A DNA stretch of 64,000 nucleotides, taken from NCBI GenBank assembly GCA_910586665.1, contig CAJUIX010000005.1, positions 91,215 through 155,214 on the forward strand, written 5' to 3'. Positions 1-6,891 of this stretch are shown piece after piece. The notes under the pieces are model-generated. The model did not search any database. It was not told where the DNA came from and was given only the letters and a program-made list of their open reading frames with translations. Origin of the DNA: an uncultured Duncaniella sp. GTDB lineage: Bacteria; Bacteroidota; Bacteroidia; Bacteroidales; Muribaculaceae. Position 1 is the first letter of the stretch. Every line of letters starts with the position of its first letter. Both the position numbers and the translations under genes were made by a program.

Positions 1-2
1 TC

Positions 3-257
3 GGCAGCGACTACAGGGGCTGGCTCGGAGTCGATATGATGATATACCGCGAGGGGGGCGAGAACCGGCTCATGCCCTGCATCGAGCTGAATCTGCGGCG
101 GACAATGGGGGTGGTGGCTATGGACATCGCGCGTCGACTTGATGTAGACCGCCCGCATTTTCTCGCCTGGGAGCATAATCAGGAAGGCTGCGGGGATGAA
201 GGAATTATACTGCTGCCTCCGAGCGACGGGTTTGCCCTCCGGCTTAGGAGGATATAG
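3..257 (+). CDS. ATP-grasp-like protein, C-terminal fragment
   Basis: The gene enters from the left edge and only its last 84 codons are present, ending at a TAG. The fragment contains ELNLRRTMG, which resembles the E-x-N-x-R metal-binding strand near the end of ATP-grasp ligase domains, preceded by a GVDMMIY strand. ATP-grasp enzymes join a carboxylate to an amine or thiol using ATP; the substrate cannot be told from this piece. The reading frame is open back to the window edge, so the first ATG at 36 is internal. The assignment rests on one motif and could be wrong. Confidence 0.55.
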   Translation, partial: GSDYRGWLGVDMMIYREGGENRLMPCIELNLRRTMGVVAMDIARRLDVDRPHFLAWEHNQEGCGDEGIILLPPSDGFALRLRRI

Positions 258-306
258 TAAAAAAGTGGTGAATCGGCTGATTTCAAGACTGAATTTCACG
301 CCTGAT

Positions 307-334
307 TTCGGACGCTTTGAAAAGCGTCCCTGCA
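307..334 (+). repeat. 28-bp palindromic repeat, divergent copy
   Basis: Member of the family described at 361-388. The stem is GACGCTT/AAGCGTC here instead of GACGCTG/CAGCGTC, so the hairpin is kept by paired changes. The right end is CCCTGCA instead of CCCTACA. Confidence 0.6.
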
Positions 335-360
335 ACCGGCCTGTTTTACGATTTCAATTT

Positions 361-388
361 GGCATACGCCGCACGCGGCGTCCCTACA
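361..388 (+). repeat. 28-bp palindromic repeat
   Basis: The unit starts GGCATACGC, has the core GCCGCACGCGGC, and ends CGTCCCTACA. Related copies lie at 307-334, 4948-4975, 11333-11360 (reverse), 11409-11436 and 36690-36717, always between genes. It resembles REP-type palindromes. It lies downstream of the ATP-grasp gene and of the convergent TlpA-like gene. Confidence 0.75.
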
Positions 389-420
389 TCCAGCCTGTTT
401 AGCATCCGGTCTATTGGCGG

Positions 421-1956
421 TCAGATTCCTAATGCTTTGTCGAGGTCGTTGTCGGGGCTTCCGTATTTTTTTAAGGATAAGATGACTGACGGACGTGGTG
501 CGCCGTACTTTACGAGGCGTCCTTCGGCGTCAATCAGGATGTAGGTCGGGAAGGAGTTTATATTGTAAAGCGAGTTCGAGCCTTCGACGTCAAGCATCGT
601 GTTAAGTTCGTGGTCAAGCTTGTGCTTGGAGATAAGATCGAGCCAAACCTCCTTAGAGGGATCATTGCAAATGACTGTTACAAACTCGATTTTGTCAAGA
701 TAATCCTTGTAAGCCTCCTTCAACTCAGGAAGGCTTCGGAATTCACTATAGCAGGGGCCGCAGCCGACCATCCAGAAATCGAGATATACAATCTTTCCCT
801 TGAAATCGTCGAGAGTGTACTTCCTGCCGTCCGTCCCGATGAGCGAAATCGGGGGTGCGGGAGTGCCGGGACGGGCCTTGTCAAGTTCTGCCGCGATAGA
901 GTCAATATAGGGTTTGAAAGCAGGCTCCTTTACTGTCTCCATGATATAATTACGGTAGCCGTCGGCTCTATCCCAATCCATATATTTCACAATATGGCCA
1001 AATTCATTGAGATCCAGCCAGTCTGCCAAAAATTCATCTCTGGCAATCAGGCGTCTCAACCGGGCCTCCCTCACGGAAAGATTCTCATCTTTGTTTAAAA
1101 ATGATACCATTGTTATTGTTTTTCCCGCTTCCCACACAGTCTTGGATATAACCCGGTTAAACAATTCTTTCACAGGAGGGTAGACCATAAACTCGGGATG
1201 TATGAAGCTATAGGGGGCGTAGCCCGGGAAAGGTCTGGTCAAAAACGGAGCCTCGGTATTGACATGCTTATAAAAATTTTCCATCAGGAGATAGGTCTGC
1301 GGCTCGACATAGCAGGAATATTTATAATACCACGAACTGCGCAGGGGGCCTCCGGCATTTTCGACCGAGTCCTGGAGCGCCCTCCATTCCCGGCTGATGG
1401 CCACGGCCTCGTCTATCAGCGGCTGTGTCAGAGAGTCGGGGTAGCTCTTCATCAAGGATTCCTGCGGGATATTCATTCTTTGTCTGGCAAAGTTATTGAT
1501 GCGCTGACGGAAGCGATCATAGATGAGGGTGGCAAACTCAAGGTCGCGCGTCGCCTCGGGCGTCGCGCCGCTCATGCGGACCGAGTTCTTCTCGATGTCG
1601 AGATTAATCGTATCGCCCGGATATACGGGGAGGGTGATAACATTGTTGCGATAGAGATATATCTCCTGTATAGGCCCGACCATAGGTATCGTGGCACTAA
1701 AGCGGCCGGCGGAGTCGGTCGTCACGCTGTGAGTTTCGTTTTTAAACAGGCCGGTCACAGCGAACTTCAGTATATTGCCGCAGTCAGGGTTCATGTAGCC
1801 CTGCATGACGAATGTGCCAGGGCGCATGAGGGAGTCGGCAAAGTTGTCGAGTTGCTGCTGGAGCGGGAGATCGCGGTCAATGGCCACCGAGACGCCAGCA
1901 CTGCATGTAAGCATGACGGCCAAGGATGCCGCCAGAGAGATAATTACTTTTTTCAT
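421..1956 (-). CDS. TlpA-like thioredoxin-fold protein, secreted
   Basis: A 511-residue protein with an N-terminal signal peptide (MKKVIISLAASLAVMLTCSAG). A long middle region has no recognised fold. The C-terminal third is a thioredoxin-like domain with the redox motif GCGPC near residue 400, followed by the typical cis-Pro strand (NSFPTYILID). Proteins of this type are periplasmic thiol-disulfide oxidoreductases; in Bacteroidetes the N-terminal part is often DUF4369-like. It starts 36 bases after maf on the same strand, so both are probably transcribed from the maf promoter. The role is inferred from the fold; the substrate is unknown. Confidence 0.85.
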   Translation of the reverse strand: MKKVIISLAASLAVMLTCSAGVSVAIDRDLPLQQQLDNFADSLMRPGTFVMQGYMNPDCGNILKFAVTGLFKNETHSVTTDSAGRFSATIPMVGPIQEIYLYRNNVITLPVYPGDTINLDIEKNSVRMSGATPEATRDLEFATLIYDRFRQRINNFARQRMNIPQESLMKSYPDSLTQPLIDEAVAISREWRALQDSVENAGGPLRSSWYYKYSCYVEPQTYLLMENFYKHVNTEAPFLTRPFPGYAPYSFIHPEFMVYPPVKELFNRVISKTVWEAGKTITMVSFLNKDENLSVREARLRRLIARDEFLADWLDLNEFGHIVKYMDWDRADGYRNYIMETVKEPAFKPYIDSIAAELDKARPGTPAPPISLIGTDGRKYTLDDFKGKIVYLDFWMVGCGPCYSEFRSLPELKEAYKDYLDKIEFVTVICNDPSKEVWLDLISKHKLDHELNTMLDVEGSNSLYNINSFPTYILIDAEGRLVKYGAPRPSVILSLKKYGSPDNDLDKALGI

Positions 1957-1992
1957 GAATATAAAAACGTGATGAATGTGAATGATGATTTG

Positions 1993-2583
1993 TCAGATTT
2001 CTTTCAGCATGGAGTAGAGCCGCTGGACTGGGAGGCCCATGACGTTGTAGAAACTACCGTTGATGCGCCTGATTCCGGCAGCGCCTATCCACTCCTGGAT
2101 ACCGTAGGCCCCGGCCTTGTCGAGGGGCTTGTAGCGGTCGACATAGTAGGCTATCTCCTCGTCGGTCAGCGGGGCGAAGTCTACCTCCGACTCGGCACTG
2201 AACGTTGTCATTCGCTCGGAGGTGCGGAGGGTCACCCCCGTGACCACCTTCTGCGTGCGCCCCTGGATTCGGGCGAGCATCCTGCGGGCGTCGGCCTCGT
2301 CGAGAGGCTTGCCGAGCACCTCCCCGTCGAGGATGACGACGGTGTCGGCCGTAATCACGAGCTTCTTCTCTCCCGGCAGCAAGGGATAGGCTTCCGCTTT
2401 GAGGCGCGATAGATAGGGGGCCACTTCGGAGGCGTCAAGCCCGTCGGGGACGGTCTCGTCGACGGAGTGCGAGATGTCGACACGGAAGTCAATGTCAAGC
2501 ATGGCGAGAAGTTCACGCCGGCGCGGCGACCCGCTCGCCAGTATCAGTTCGTAATCACGCAGGTTATCAAGAGGATGAAACAT
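1993..2583 (-). CDS. maf: Maf-family nucleotide pyrophosphatase
   Basis: A 196-residue protein of normal Maf length. The N-terminal signature ASGSPRRREL forms the phosphate-binding loop, and ITADTVV carries the conserved catalytic Asp. Maf proteins hydrolyse non-canonical or modified nucleoside triphosphates such as dTTP, UTP or m5UTP in the cytoplasm and were first linked to septum formation. It is the first gene of a two-gene unit with the TlpA-like gene. A promoter with TTTGC and TAATTTTG lies just upstream. Confidence 0.93.
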   Translation of the reverse strand: MFHPLDNLRDYELILASGSPRRRELLAMLDIDFRVDISHSVDETVPDGLDASEVAPYLSRLKAEAYPLLPGEKKLVITADTVVILDGEVLGKPLDEADARRMLARIQGRTQKVVTGVTLRTSERMTTFSAESEVDFAPLTDEEIAYYVDRYKPLDKAGAYGIQEWIGAAGIRRINGSFYNVMGLPVQRLYSMLKEI

Positions 2584-2611
2584 ATTCGGGGCATTATTAA
2601 GTTCTCAGATA

Positions 2612-2643
2612 CAAAATTAGTTATAATCCACGGTTATAGCAAA
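2612..2643 (-). promoter_or_regulatory. Promoter of maf-tlpA unit
   Basis: Read on the minus strand, a TAATTTTG -7 box (2612-2619) is preceded after 20 bases by TTTG (2640-2643), matching the Bacteroidetes primary sigma-factor consensus. It is 28 bases before the maf start codon. Confidence 0.7.
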
Positions 2644-2693
2644 TCAATATACAAATAATCATTCAACAATTTTGAACTTTGTGTTTGGCAGGG

Positions 2694-2724
2694 TTGTATA
2701 TATCGTATATACTTAGTATCTTTG
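2694..2724 (+). promoter_or_regulatory. Promoter of the toxin-antitoxin operon
   Basis: TTG at 2694-2696 and TATCTTTG at 2717-2724 are separated by 20 bases. The antitoxin ATG follows at 2741, giving a very short leader. A perfect inverted repeat lies between the two promoter elements. Confidence 0.75.
2696..2712. promoter_or_regulatory. Palindromic operator within the TA promoter
   Basis: GTATATATCGTATATAC is a perfect inverted repeat with 7-bp arms and a 3-bp centre. It fills the spacer between the -33 and -7 elements, so a bound antitoxin dimer would block RNA polymerase. Autoregulation by the antitoxin is the usual scheme for type II systems and is inferred here. Confidence 0.65.
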
Positions 2725-2740
2725 CAATAAAATTAAAATT

Positions 2741-3010
2741 ATGAGCACAACTGCATCCGCGAGACCACTTTCTCACCGCAAACTGATTGATATACCGGAG
2801 GAAGTCTTCAGCGCTCTGACGGTTAAGGCCGCCGCTATGGGTACCAGCCTTAAGAAACTCATAGAGGATATTCTCGTGCGTGAAGCCGAGGATATGGAAG
2901 ATGCCGCTCTATATAAATATCTTGTCGCCACCCGTCCCGAAGGAAAGGTGATGCTTGACGCAAAAGAACAAGCGGAATTCGAGGAATGGCTTGAACTTCA
3001 ACGTAAATGA
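2741..3010 (+). CDS. Antitoxin, ribbon-helix-helix type (predicted)
   Basis: An 89-residue protein whose N-terminal half has the pattern of a ribbon-helix-helix DNA-binding domain: a strand LIDIPEEVF followed by two helices with GTSLKKLIEDIL. The acidic C-terminal half (EQAEFEEWLEL) is suited to wrapping a toxin. It is directly followed by a RelE/ParE-like toxin with a 4-base ATGA overlap, the normal antitoxin-first order. The promoter contains a palindrome that is the likely autoregulatory site. Function is assigned from context and general fold. Confidence 0.75.
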   Translation: MSTTASARPLSHRKLIDIPEEVFSALTVKAAAMGTSLKKLIEDILVREAEDMEDAALYKYLVATRPEGKVMLDAKEQAEFEEWLELQRK

Positions 3011-3309
3011 AGGTCGCTTTTTCCAAAGAATTCAACAAAGCTGTCCGTAAGCTTTCCGGCAAAATCCTGCAATCGCTTATTTCAGCTATTGATGAAGTAA
3101 AAGCCGCTTCATCCGTTGACGATATTACAGATTGCAAAAAGATAGAGTCACTTAACAACGTTTACCGCATAAGAATAGGTGACCGCAGGGCTTTCTTTGT
3201 CCTGCACATACAAATTGAGGGAGACCTTGTTATGTTCGAATATTTGGTGTCCCGTGGAGAAGCTTACGACAAGAAGAATATGGATAGACTGCGTGGGCGA
3301 GATGTCTGA
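3007..3309 (+). CDS. RelE/ParE-family toxin
   Basis: A 100-residue basic protein beginning MKVAFSKEFNKAVRKLSGK, with the pattern YRIRIGDRRAFFVLHIQ typical of the central sheet of RelE/ParE toxins and a following strand MFEYLVSRGEAY. RelE members cleave mRNA on the ribosome while ParE members poison gyrase; the sequence does not settle which applies. Its start overlaps the antitoxin stop by four bases, so the pair is translationally coupled. It stops only four bases before the end of the convergent gene at 3314. Confidence 0.8.
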   Translation: MKVAFSKEFNKAVRKLSGKILQSLISAIDEVKAASSVDDITDCKKIESLNNVYRIRIGDRRAFFVLHIQIEGDLVMFEYLVSRGEAYDKKNMDRLRGRDV

Positions 3310-3313
3310 GCAT

Positions 3314-3829
3314 CTAAAACCTATAGCTTGGGGGATAGATTAGGTAGAAGTCGCCGTGTCGTTCAAATCTCACTCCGTTTTTTTCAAATACGTCGGGAAG
3401 GTCTCTTCTCTGAGGGTCGGGGTCGAGCTTGCTGTCAGGCGCGGTTGCTGACGCAGTGTTGCCGGCGAGCTTACGGGCCTCTCGGCGCTCGGCTGCGCGA
3501 CGGCGTGCTGCGACCGAGCGCTTCATGGCTTCGTCGATGTCGAGACGCAGGACACTGAAGACGATATAGGGGGCGTCGGGCACCGACGGACATTCCGGCA
3601 CGACGCCATTGTTGATATAGTTGCTGATATAGGCGTGGAGCTGCTCCGCCGCTGAATCGGCGAGACTGAGTCCTGCAATAATCTTGCGGGCTTTTTCTTT
3701 TATCCTCTTGTAAAATGCCCGAGAGACGGGCAGTTTGTATTTCGACTTGCCGACGCCGTCCTCATTTGCGCCACAGGTGGACTGCGTGTCAGGCATTACG
3801 GCTGTAAGATTTTCGATTCGGGAGTTCAT
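3314..3829 (-). CDS. Hypothetical protein, 171 residues
   Basis: The open frame reaches back to 3928, but the start MNSRIENL at 3829 is preferred because a TATCTTTG promoter box lies at 3858-3865, inside the longer frame. The protein has no signal peptide. A basic, Ala/Arg-rich segment (AARRRAAERREARKL) sits in its middle and a strand-rich end (VRFERHGDFYLIYPPSYRF) closes it. The region YKRIKEKARKIIAGLSLADSAAEQLHAYISNYINNG looks helical. No family is recognised; a nucleic-acid-binding role is possible from the charge but unsupported. Confidence 0.6.
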   Translation of the reverse strand: MNSRIENLTAVMPDTQSTCGANEDGVGKSKYKLPVSRAFYKRIKEKARKIIAGLSLADSAAEQLHAYISNYINNGVVPECPSVPDAPYIVFSVLRLDIDEAMKRSVAARRRAAERREARKLAGNTASATAPDSKLDPDPQRRDLPDVFEKNGVRFERHGDFYLIYPPSYRF

Positions 3830-3857
3830 GGCTGTTGGTTTTTCAGGTTTGATAGCG

Positions 3858-3865
3858 CAAAGATA
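3858..3865 (-). promoter_or_regulatory. -7 box of the 3314-3829 gene
   Basis: TATCTTTG on the minus strand, 29 bases before the preferred ATG. No clear -33 element was found. It decides the start choice for this gene. Confidence 0.5.
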
Positions 3866-3979
3866 AGCGCCGTCCGAGCGCGAAAGGGTGCGATAAGGGA
3901 AAAGCGCCCCGAAAAAAAATTTTTTCAACTTCGAATTAAATTATTAACGTTTTTTTTAGTTGATTATTGAATTTATCCT

Positions 3980-3987
3980 TATATTTG
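3980..3987 (+). promoter_or_regulatory. -7 box upstream of first GLPGLI gene
   Basis: TATATTTG followed by GC, 54 bases before the start at 4042. TTG triplets occur 10-17 bases upstream, but the spacing is not ideal. Confidence 0.5.
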
Positions 3988-4041
3988 CGCTGTGGATTTT
4001 ACGGAACCCCACTTTTAATCACAAACACCCTCTGACACATT

Positions 4042-4857
4042 ATGCAAAAGTTACTCTTCCTCCTGCTGCTCCTGCTCCCCGGCGTCGCACCCGCGCAAAG
4101 GGTCGAGCCAAAGGAACCGGCCCTGCTCGACGTCTACTACAAGCACAAGACCGAGCGCGACACGGCGAGGCGCGACTCAGTGGCGCGCGTCGACAACATG
4201 CAACTGCGCGCAGGGCGCAGCATGAGCGCGTATTTCTCACCCGAAAGATACCATTCCGACTCCCTGCGCGAGGTAAACCCCGAGCTCAGCTTCCAACTGT
4301 TCATGAAAAAAATGGAAGCGGCCCGCACGGGGGGTGGCACTCACGAGCCATTCCGCTCTATTTTCAAGAACTACCCCGAGGGGAAGCTCACGGAGAATGA
4401 CCGCTTCGACATGTGCGGCTGGCAATACACAGAGGATTGGGAGAAACCCCGGTGGGAGCTGCTCGACTCCGCCAAGACCATTCTCGGCTATGAGTGCCAG
4501 CTGGCGCAGACCGACTTCCGCGGGCGCCGCTGGCTGGCCTGGTTCACGCCCGAAATCCCCATCCACGACGGCCCCTGGAAGCTCTGCAACCTCCCCGGGC
4601 TAATCCTCGAGGCCTACGACTCCGCCCGCGACTATGAAATCACGGCCTACGGGATGATTAGCCCGAAGGACATCATGGTGGGTTTCTTCGACTATGGCGA
4701 CAAGGACCGCATCACGACCAAACGCGACATATTTTTCCGCGACCATTACCGCCACATGAACCGCGAGAATCCTACGGTGTTCGTATTCGGCGAGGTCAAG
4801 AAAGTCAAGGAGTCGCCCCACAATTATGATTTTGAAGAAATTAATTATCCGCATTAA
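4042..4857 (+). CDS. GLPGLI family protein 1
   Basis: A 271-residue secreted protein with a signal peptide ending near VAPAQ. The family signature appears as NLPGLI at residues 183-188, preceded by the conserved PWKL and by the block GYECQLAQTDFRGRRWLAWF. This part is nearly identical in the second copy at 5010. GLPGLI proteins (TIGR01200) are found in Bacteroidetes; their function is not established, although they are often beside TonB-type outer-membrane proteins. It is the first of four paralogues in this island. The C-terminus (YDFEEINYPH) is also shared with the second copy, indicating recent tandem duplication. Confidence 0.88.
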   Translation: MQKLLFLLLLLLPGVAPAQRVEPKEPALLDVYYKHKTERDTARRDSVARVDNMQLRAGRSMSAYFSPERYHSDSLREVNPELSFQLFMKKMEAARTGGGTHEPFRSIFKNYPEGKLTENDRFDMCGWQYTEDWEKPRWELLDSAKTILGYECQLAQTDFRGRRWLAWFTPEIPIHDGPWKLCNLPGLILEAYDSARDYEITAYGMISPKDIMVGFFDYGDKDRITTKRDIFFRDHYRHMNRENPTVFVFGEVKKVKESPHNYDFEEINYPH

Positions 4858-4947
4858 CTTGGGAAAAGAATACACCCGGCTGTAGGGAAGTTGCGTACAA
4901 CGTCCGAGAACGAATGGGATACATAAGCCTGATTCAAAGCATGTTCC

Positions 4948-4975
4948 GGCAGACGCTGCACGCAGCGTCCCTACA
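4948..4975 (+). repeat. 28-bp palindromic repeat
   Basis: Copy of the family described at 361-388, with the core GCTGCACGCAGC and end CGTCCCTACA. It lies between GLPGLI genes 1 and 2, upstream of the heptamer array. Confidence 0.75.
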
Positions 4976-4980
4976 ACCCG

Positions 4981-5008
4981 CTATACTCTAAACTCTATAC
5001 TCTATACT
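4981..5008 (+). repeat. Four tandem CTATACT heptamers before a start codon
   Basis: CTATACT, CTAAACT, CTATACT, CTATACT run without gaps and end one base before the ATG at 5010, taking up the place of the ribosome-binding site. A related array of four heptamers is at 6849-6876. Confidence 0.8.
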
Positions 5009-5009
5009 C

Positions 5010-5876
5010 ATGATAAAGAAAATCCTTACTTTAGCTATCGCAGGCCTCGCCGCCGCCACTGCCGGCGCTCAGAAAATCGAGGTCAAGGAGCCGGCCATAC
5101 TGGAAGTGCTCTTCACAAAATATGCCGACCACGACACGCTCAACCACCTCTCCAAAAATCCTCCGGCCGAAATGGGGCTGCGCATCGGCAAGAGCTGCGC
5201 GATGTTCTATCCCGTGAAAAAACTTTTCCAGGATTCACTGATGCACTACAACAAGGACCTCTTCTTCGAGCTCGACCGCCGGCGCTGGGAGGAGGAGAAG
5301 AAGACGGGGGTCTGGAACCCTATCGGCGGGCGCGAATGGGAATATATCTACAAAAACATGCCCGAGGGGAAGTGGACGGTCACAAACTACTTTGACATGG
5401 AAGGACACATCTACGAGGAGCCTATCGAGGTGCCGCAGTGGGAGCTGCTCGACTCCGTGAAGACCGTCATCGGCTACGAGTGCCAGCTCGCGCAGACCGA
5501 CTTCCGCGGGCGCCGCTGGCTGGCCTGGTTCACGACCGAAATCCCTATAGGCGAAGGCCCGTGGAAGCTCTCGGGGCTTCCGGGACTAATCCTGGAGGCA
5601 TACGACAGCGCCGGCCACTACCGCTTCGAGGCCACAGGGATGCTGAAGAACAATGCCAACGTGGGCTTCTTCATATTCCGCGACAACTTCCCCACCACGC
5701 GCGACGCCTATCTCAAAGCGCGCTACAACTGTATGCCCCGCCCCGGCAAGCAATCGCTCGGCGACAGGATAAAGGCTATGGGCATAGTCAAGAACACCAA
5801 GGCCGAAAAGCCGACCGACGAGAAGAAGAAAATCTATCCCCACTATGATTTCGAGGAGACGAACTATCCCCACTAA
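5010..5876 (+). CDS. GLPGLI family protein 2
   Basis: A 288-residue secreted protein with a signal peptide cleaved near TAGAQ. GLPGLI is at residues 189-194 after PWKLS. It is closest to copy 1: both share the mature N-terminus (KEPA.L.V), the GYECQLAQTDFRGRRWLAWF block and the terminal FEE-NYPH. It carries extra sequence near the C-terminus (residues 240-270). The gene follows a palindromic repeat and a heptamer array and is 20 bases from copy 3, so copies 2 and 3 are likely co-transcribed. Molecular function is unknown. Confidence 0.88.
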   Translation: MIKKILTLAIAGLAAATAGAQKIEVKEPAILEVLFTKYADHDTLNHLSKNPPAEMGLRIGKSCAMFYPVKKLFQDSLMHYNKDLFFELDRRRWEEEKKTGVWNPIGGREWEYIYKNMPEGKWTVTNYFDMEGHIYEEPIEVPQWELLDSVKTVIGYECQLAQTDFRGRRWLAWFTTEIPIGEGPWKLSGLPGLILEAYDSAGHYRFEATGMLKNNANVGFFIFRDNFPTTRDAYLKARYNCMPRPGKQSLGDRIKAMGIVKNTKAEKPTDEKKKIYPHYDFEETNYPH

Positions 5877-5896
5877 TACCCGGCCAAGCACCCACC

Positions 5897-6775
5897 ATGT
5901 TACACAGAATCATCATCACGACGCTCCTGCTAATGCTCGCAGCCGCGGGAAGCGTGTCGGCCAAGAAGAAAACCCCTCCGAGGGCCGACATCAAGGTCAC
6001 ATACAACTATCATAAAGAGACAATTACGGACGACGGCGTCATATCAACCCGCGACTACCCCTACACCCTGCTTGCCAACGGGACGCAGTCGAAGTTCTAC
6101 AACGTCCACAACGAATACATGGACTCGCTCGAGTCGACTCCCTCCGGGCGCAGAATCTCACACCAGATATGGAACGAGGCGGTGCAGAAATATAGAGAGA
6201 CCGGCGACAGGTCGCATATCCCCTTCCGACGCGACGACATGTATATCTTCAAATCCTCGGCTGACTCAACAGTCACCGTCTATGACCGCGCCGGACTCAG
6301 CGAGATGGGCTACTACGTCGAGCCGCTCGCCGAGATGAGGTGGGAAATCGCCGACTCGGCCAGGACGGTGCTCGGCTACGAGTGCGTCATGGCCACCACC
6401 AACTACCACGGACGGAGCTGGACGGCCTGGTTCACCACAGAAATCCCATTGCAGGACGGACCGTGGAAGCTATGCGGCCTCCCGGGGCTGATTCTCGCTG
6501 CCGAGGAGTCGGACGGACAGCATACTTTCACTGCCGTGGGTATCGAGAAGTGCGACATGCCTATGTATCCTATCTATAATAAGAAGACTTACGAGAAAAT
6601 GAAGCGCACCGACATACTGAAGGCATACCGCGCCTTCCGCGACAACGGCCGCTCAATCACCCAGACCATCCTCCGCAGCGCGCCGAGCGGCGATATGGGC
6701 AATTTCACCCTTCCCCCGGCACATAAAAACGAGAATTTCAAGAAATTTGACTTTCTTGAGACCGATTATCACTGA
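5897..6775 (+). CDS. GLPGLI family protein 3
   Basis: A 292-residue secreted protein with a signal peptide (LLMLAAAGSVSA). GLPGLI is at residues 194-199. It belongs to a second subtype shared with copy 4 at 9543: both have V-YNYH or V-YDYH, LLAN-SKFYN, DSLESTP-G, GYECVMAT and end in FLETDY. It starts 20 bases after copy 2. The following intergenic stretch has its own promoter for the TonB-type gene. No enzymatic motif is evident. Confidence 0.87.
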   Translation: MLHRIIITTLLLMLAAAGSVSAKKKTPPRADIKVTYNYHKETITDDGVISTRDYPYTLLANGTQSKFYNVHNEYMDSLESTPSGRRISHQIWNEAVQKYRETGDRSHIPFRRDDMYIFKSSADSTVTVYDRAGLSEMGYYVEPLAEMRWEIADSARTVLGYECVMATTNYHGRSWTAWFTTEIPLQDGPWKLCGLPGLILAAEESDGQHTFTAVGIEKCDMPMYPIYNKKTYEKMKRTDILKAYRAFRDNGRSITQTILRSAPSGDMGNFTLPPAHKNENFKKFDFLETDYH

Positions 6776-6794
6776 TATTGTCCACTTTTGGGTA

Positions 6795-6826
6795 TTGCGG
6801 TGAAAAAACAGGGGCAGTACCTTTGC
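6795..6826 (+). promoter_or_regulatory. Promoter of the TonB-type gene
   Basis: TTG at 6795-6797, 21 bases, then TACCTTTG at 6819-6826. It gives the outer-membrane gene its own transcription start in addition to possible read-through from the GLPGLI genes. Confidence 0.7.
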
Positions 6827-6848
6827 AACACCGCATCCATACAATCCT

Positions 6849-6876
6849 CTATACTCTATACTTTTAACTCTATACT
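6849..6876 (+). repeat. Four CTATACT-type heptamers in the leader
   Basis: CTATACT, CTATACT, TTTAACT, CTATACT in tandem, 15 bases before the ATG at 6892. It has the same unit and number as the array at 4981-5008. Confidence 0.75.
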
Positions 6877-6891
6877 CATAAACAAACGACC

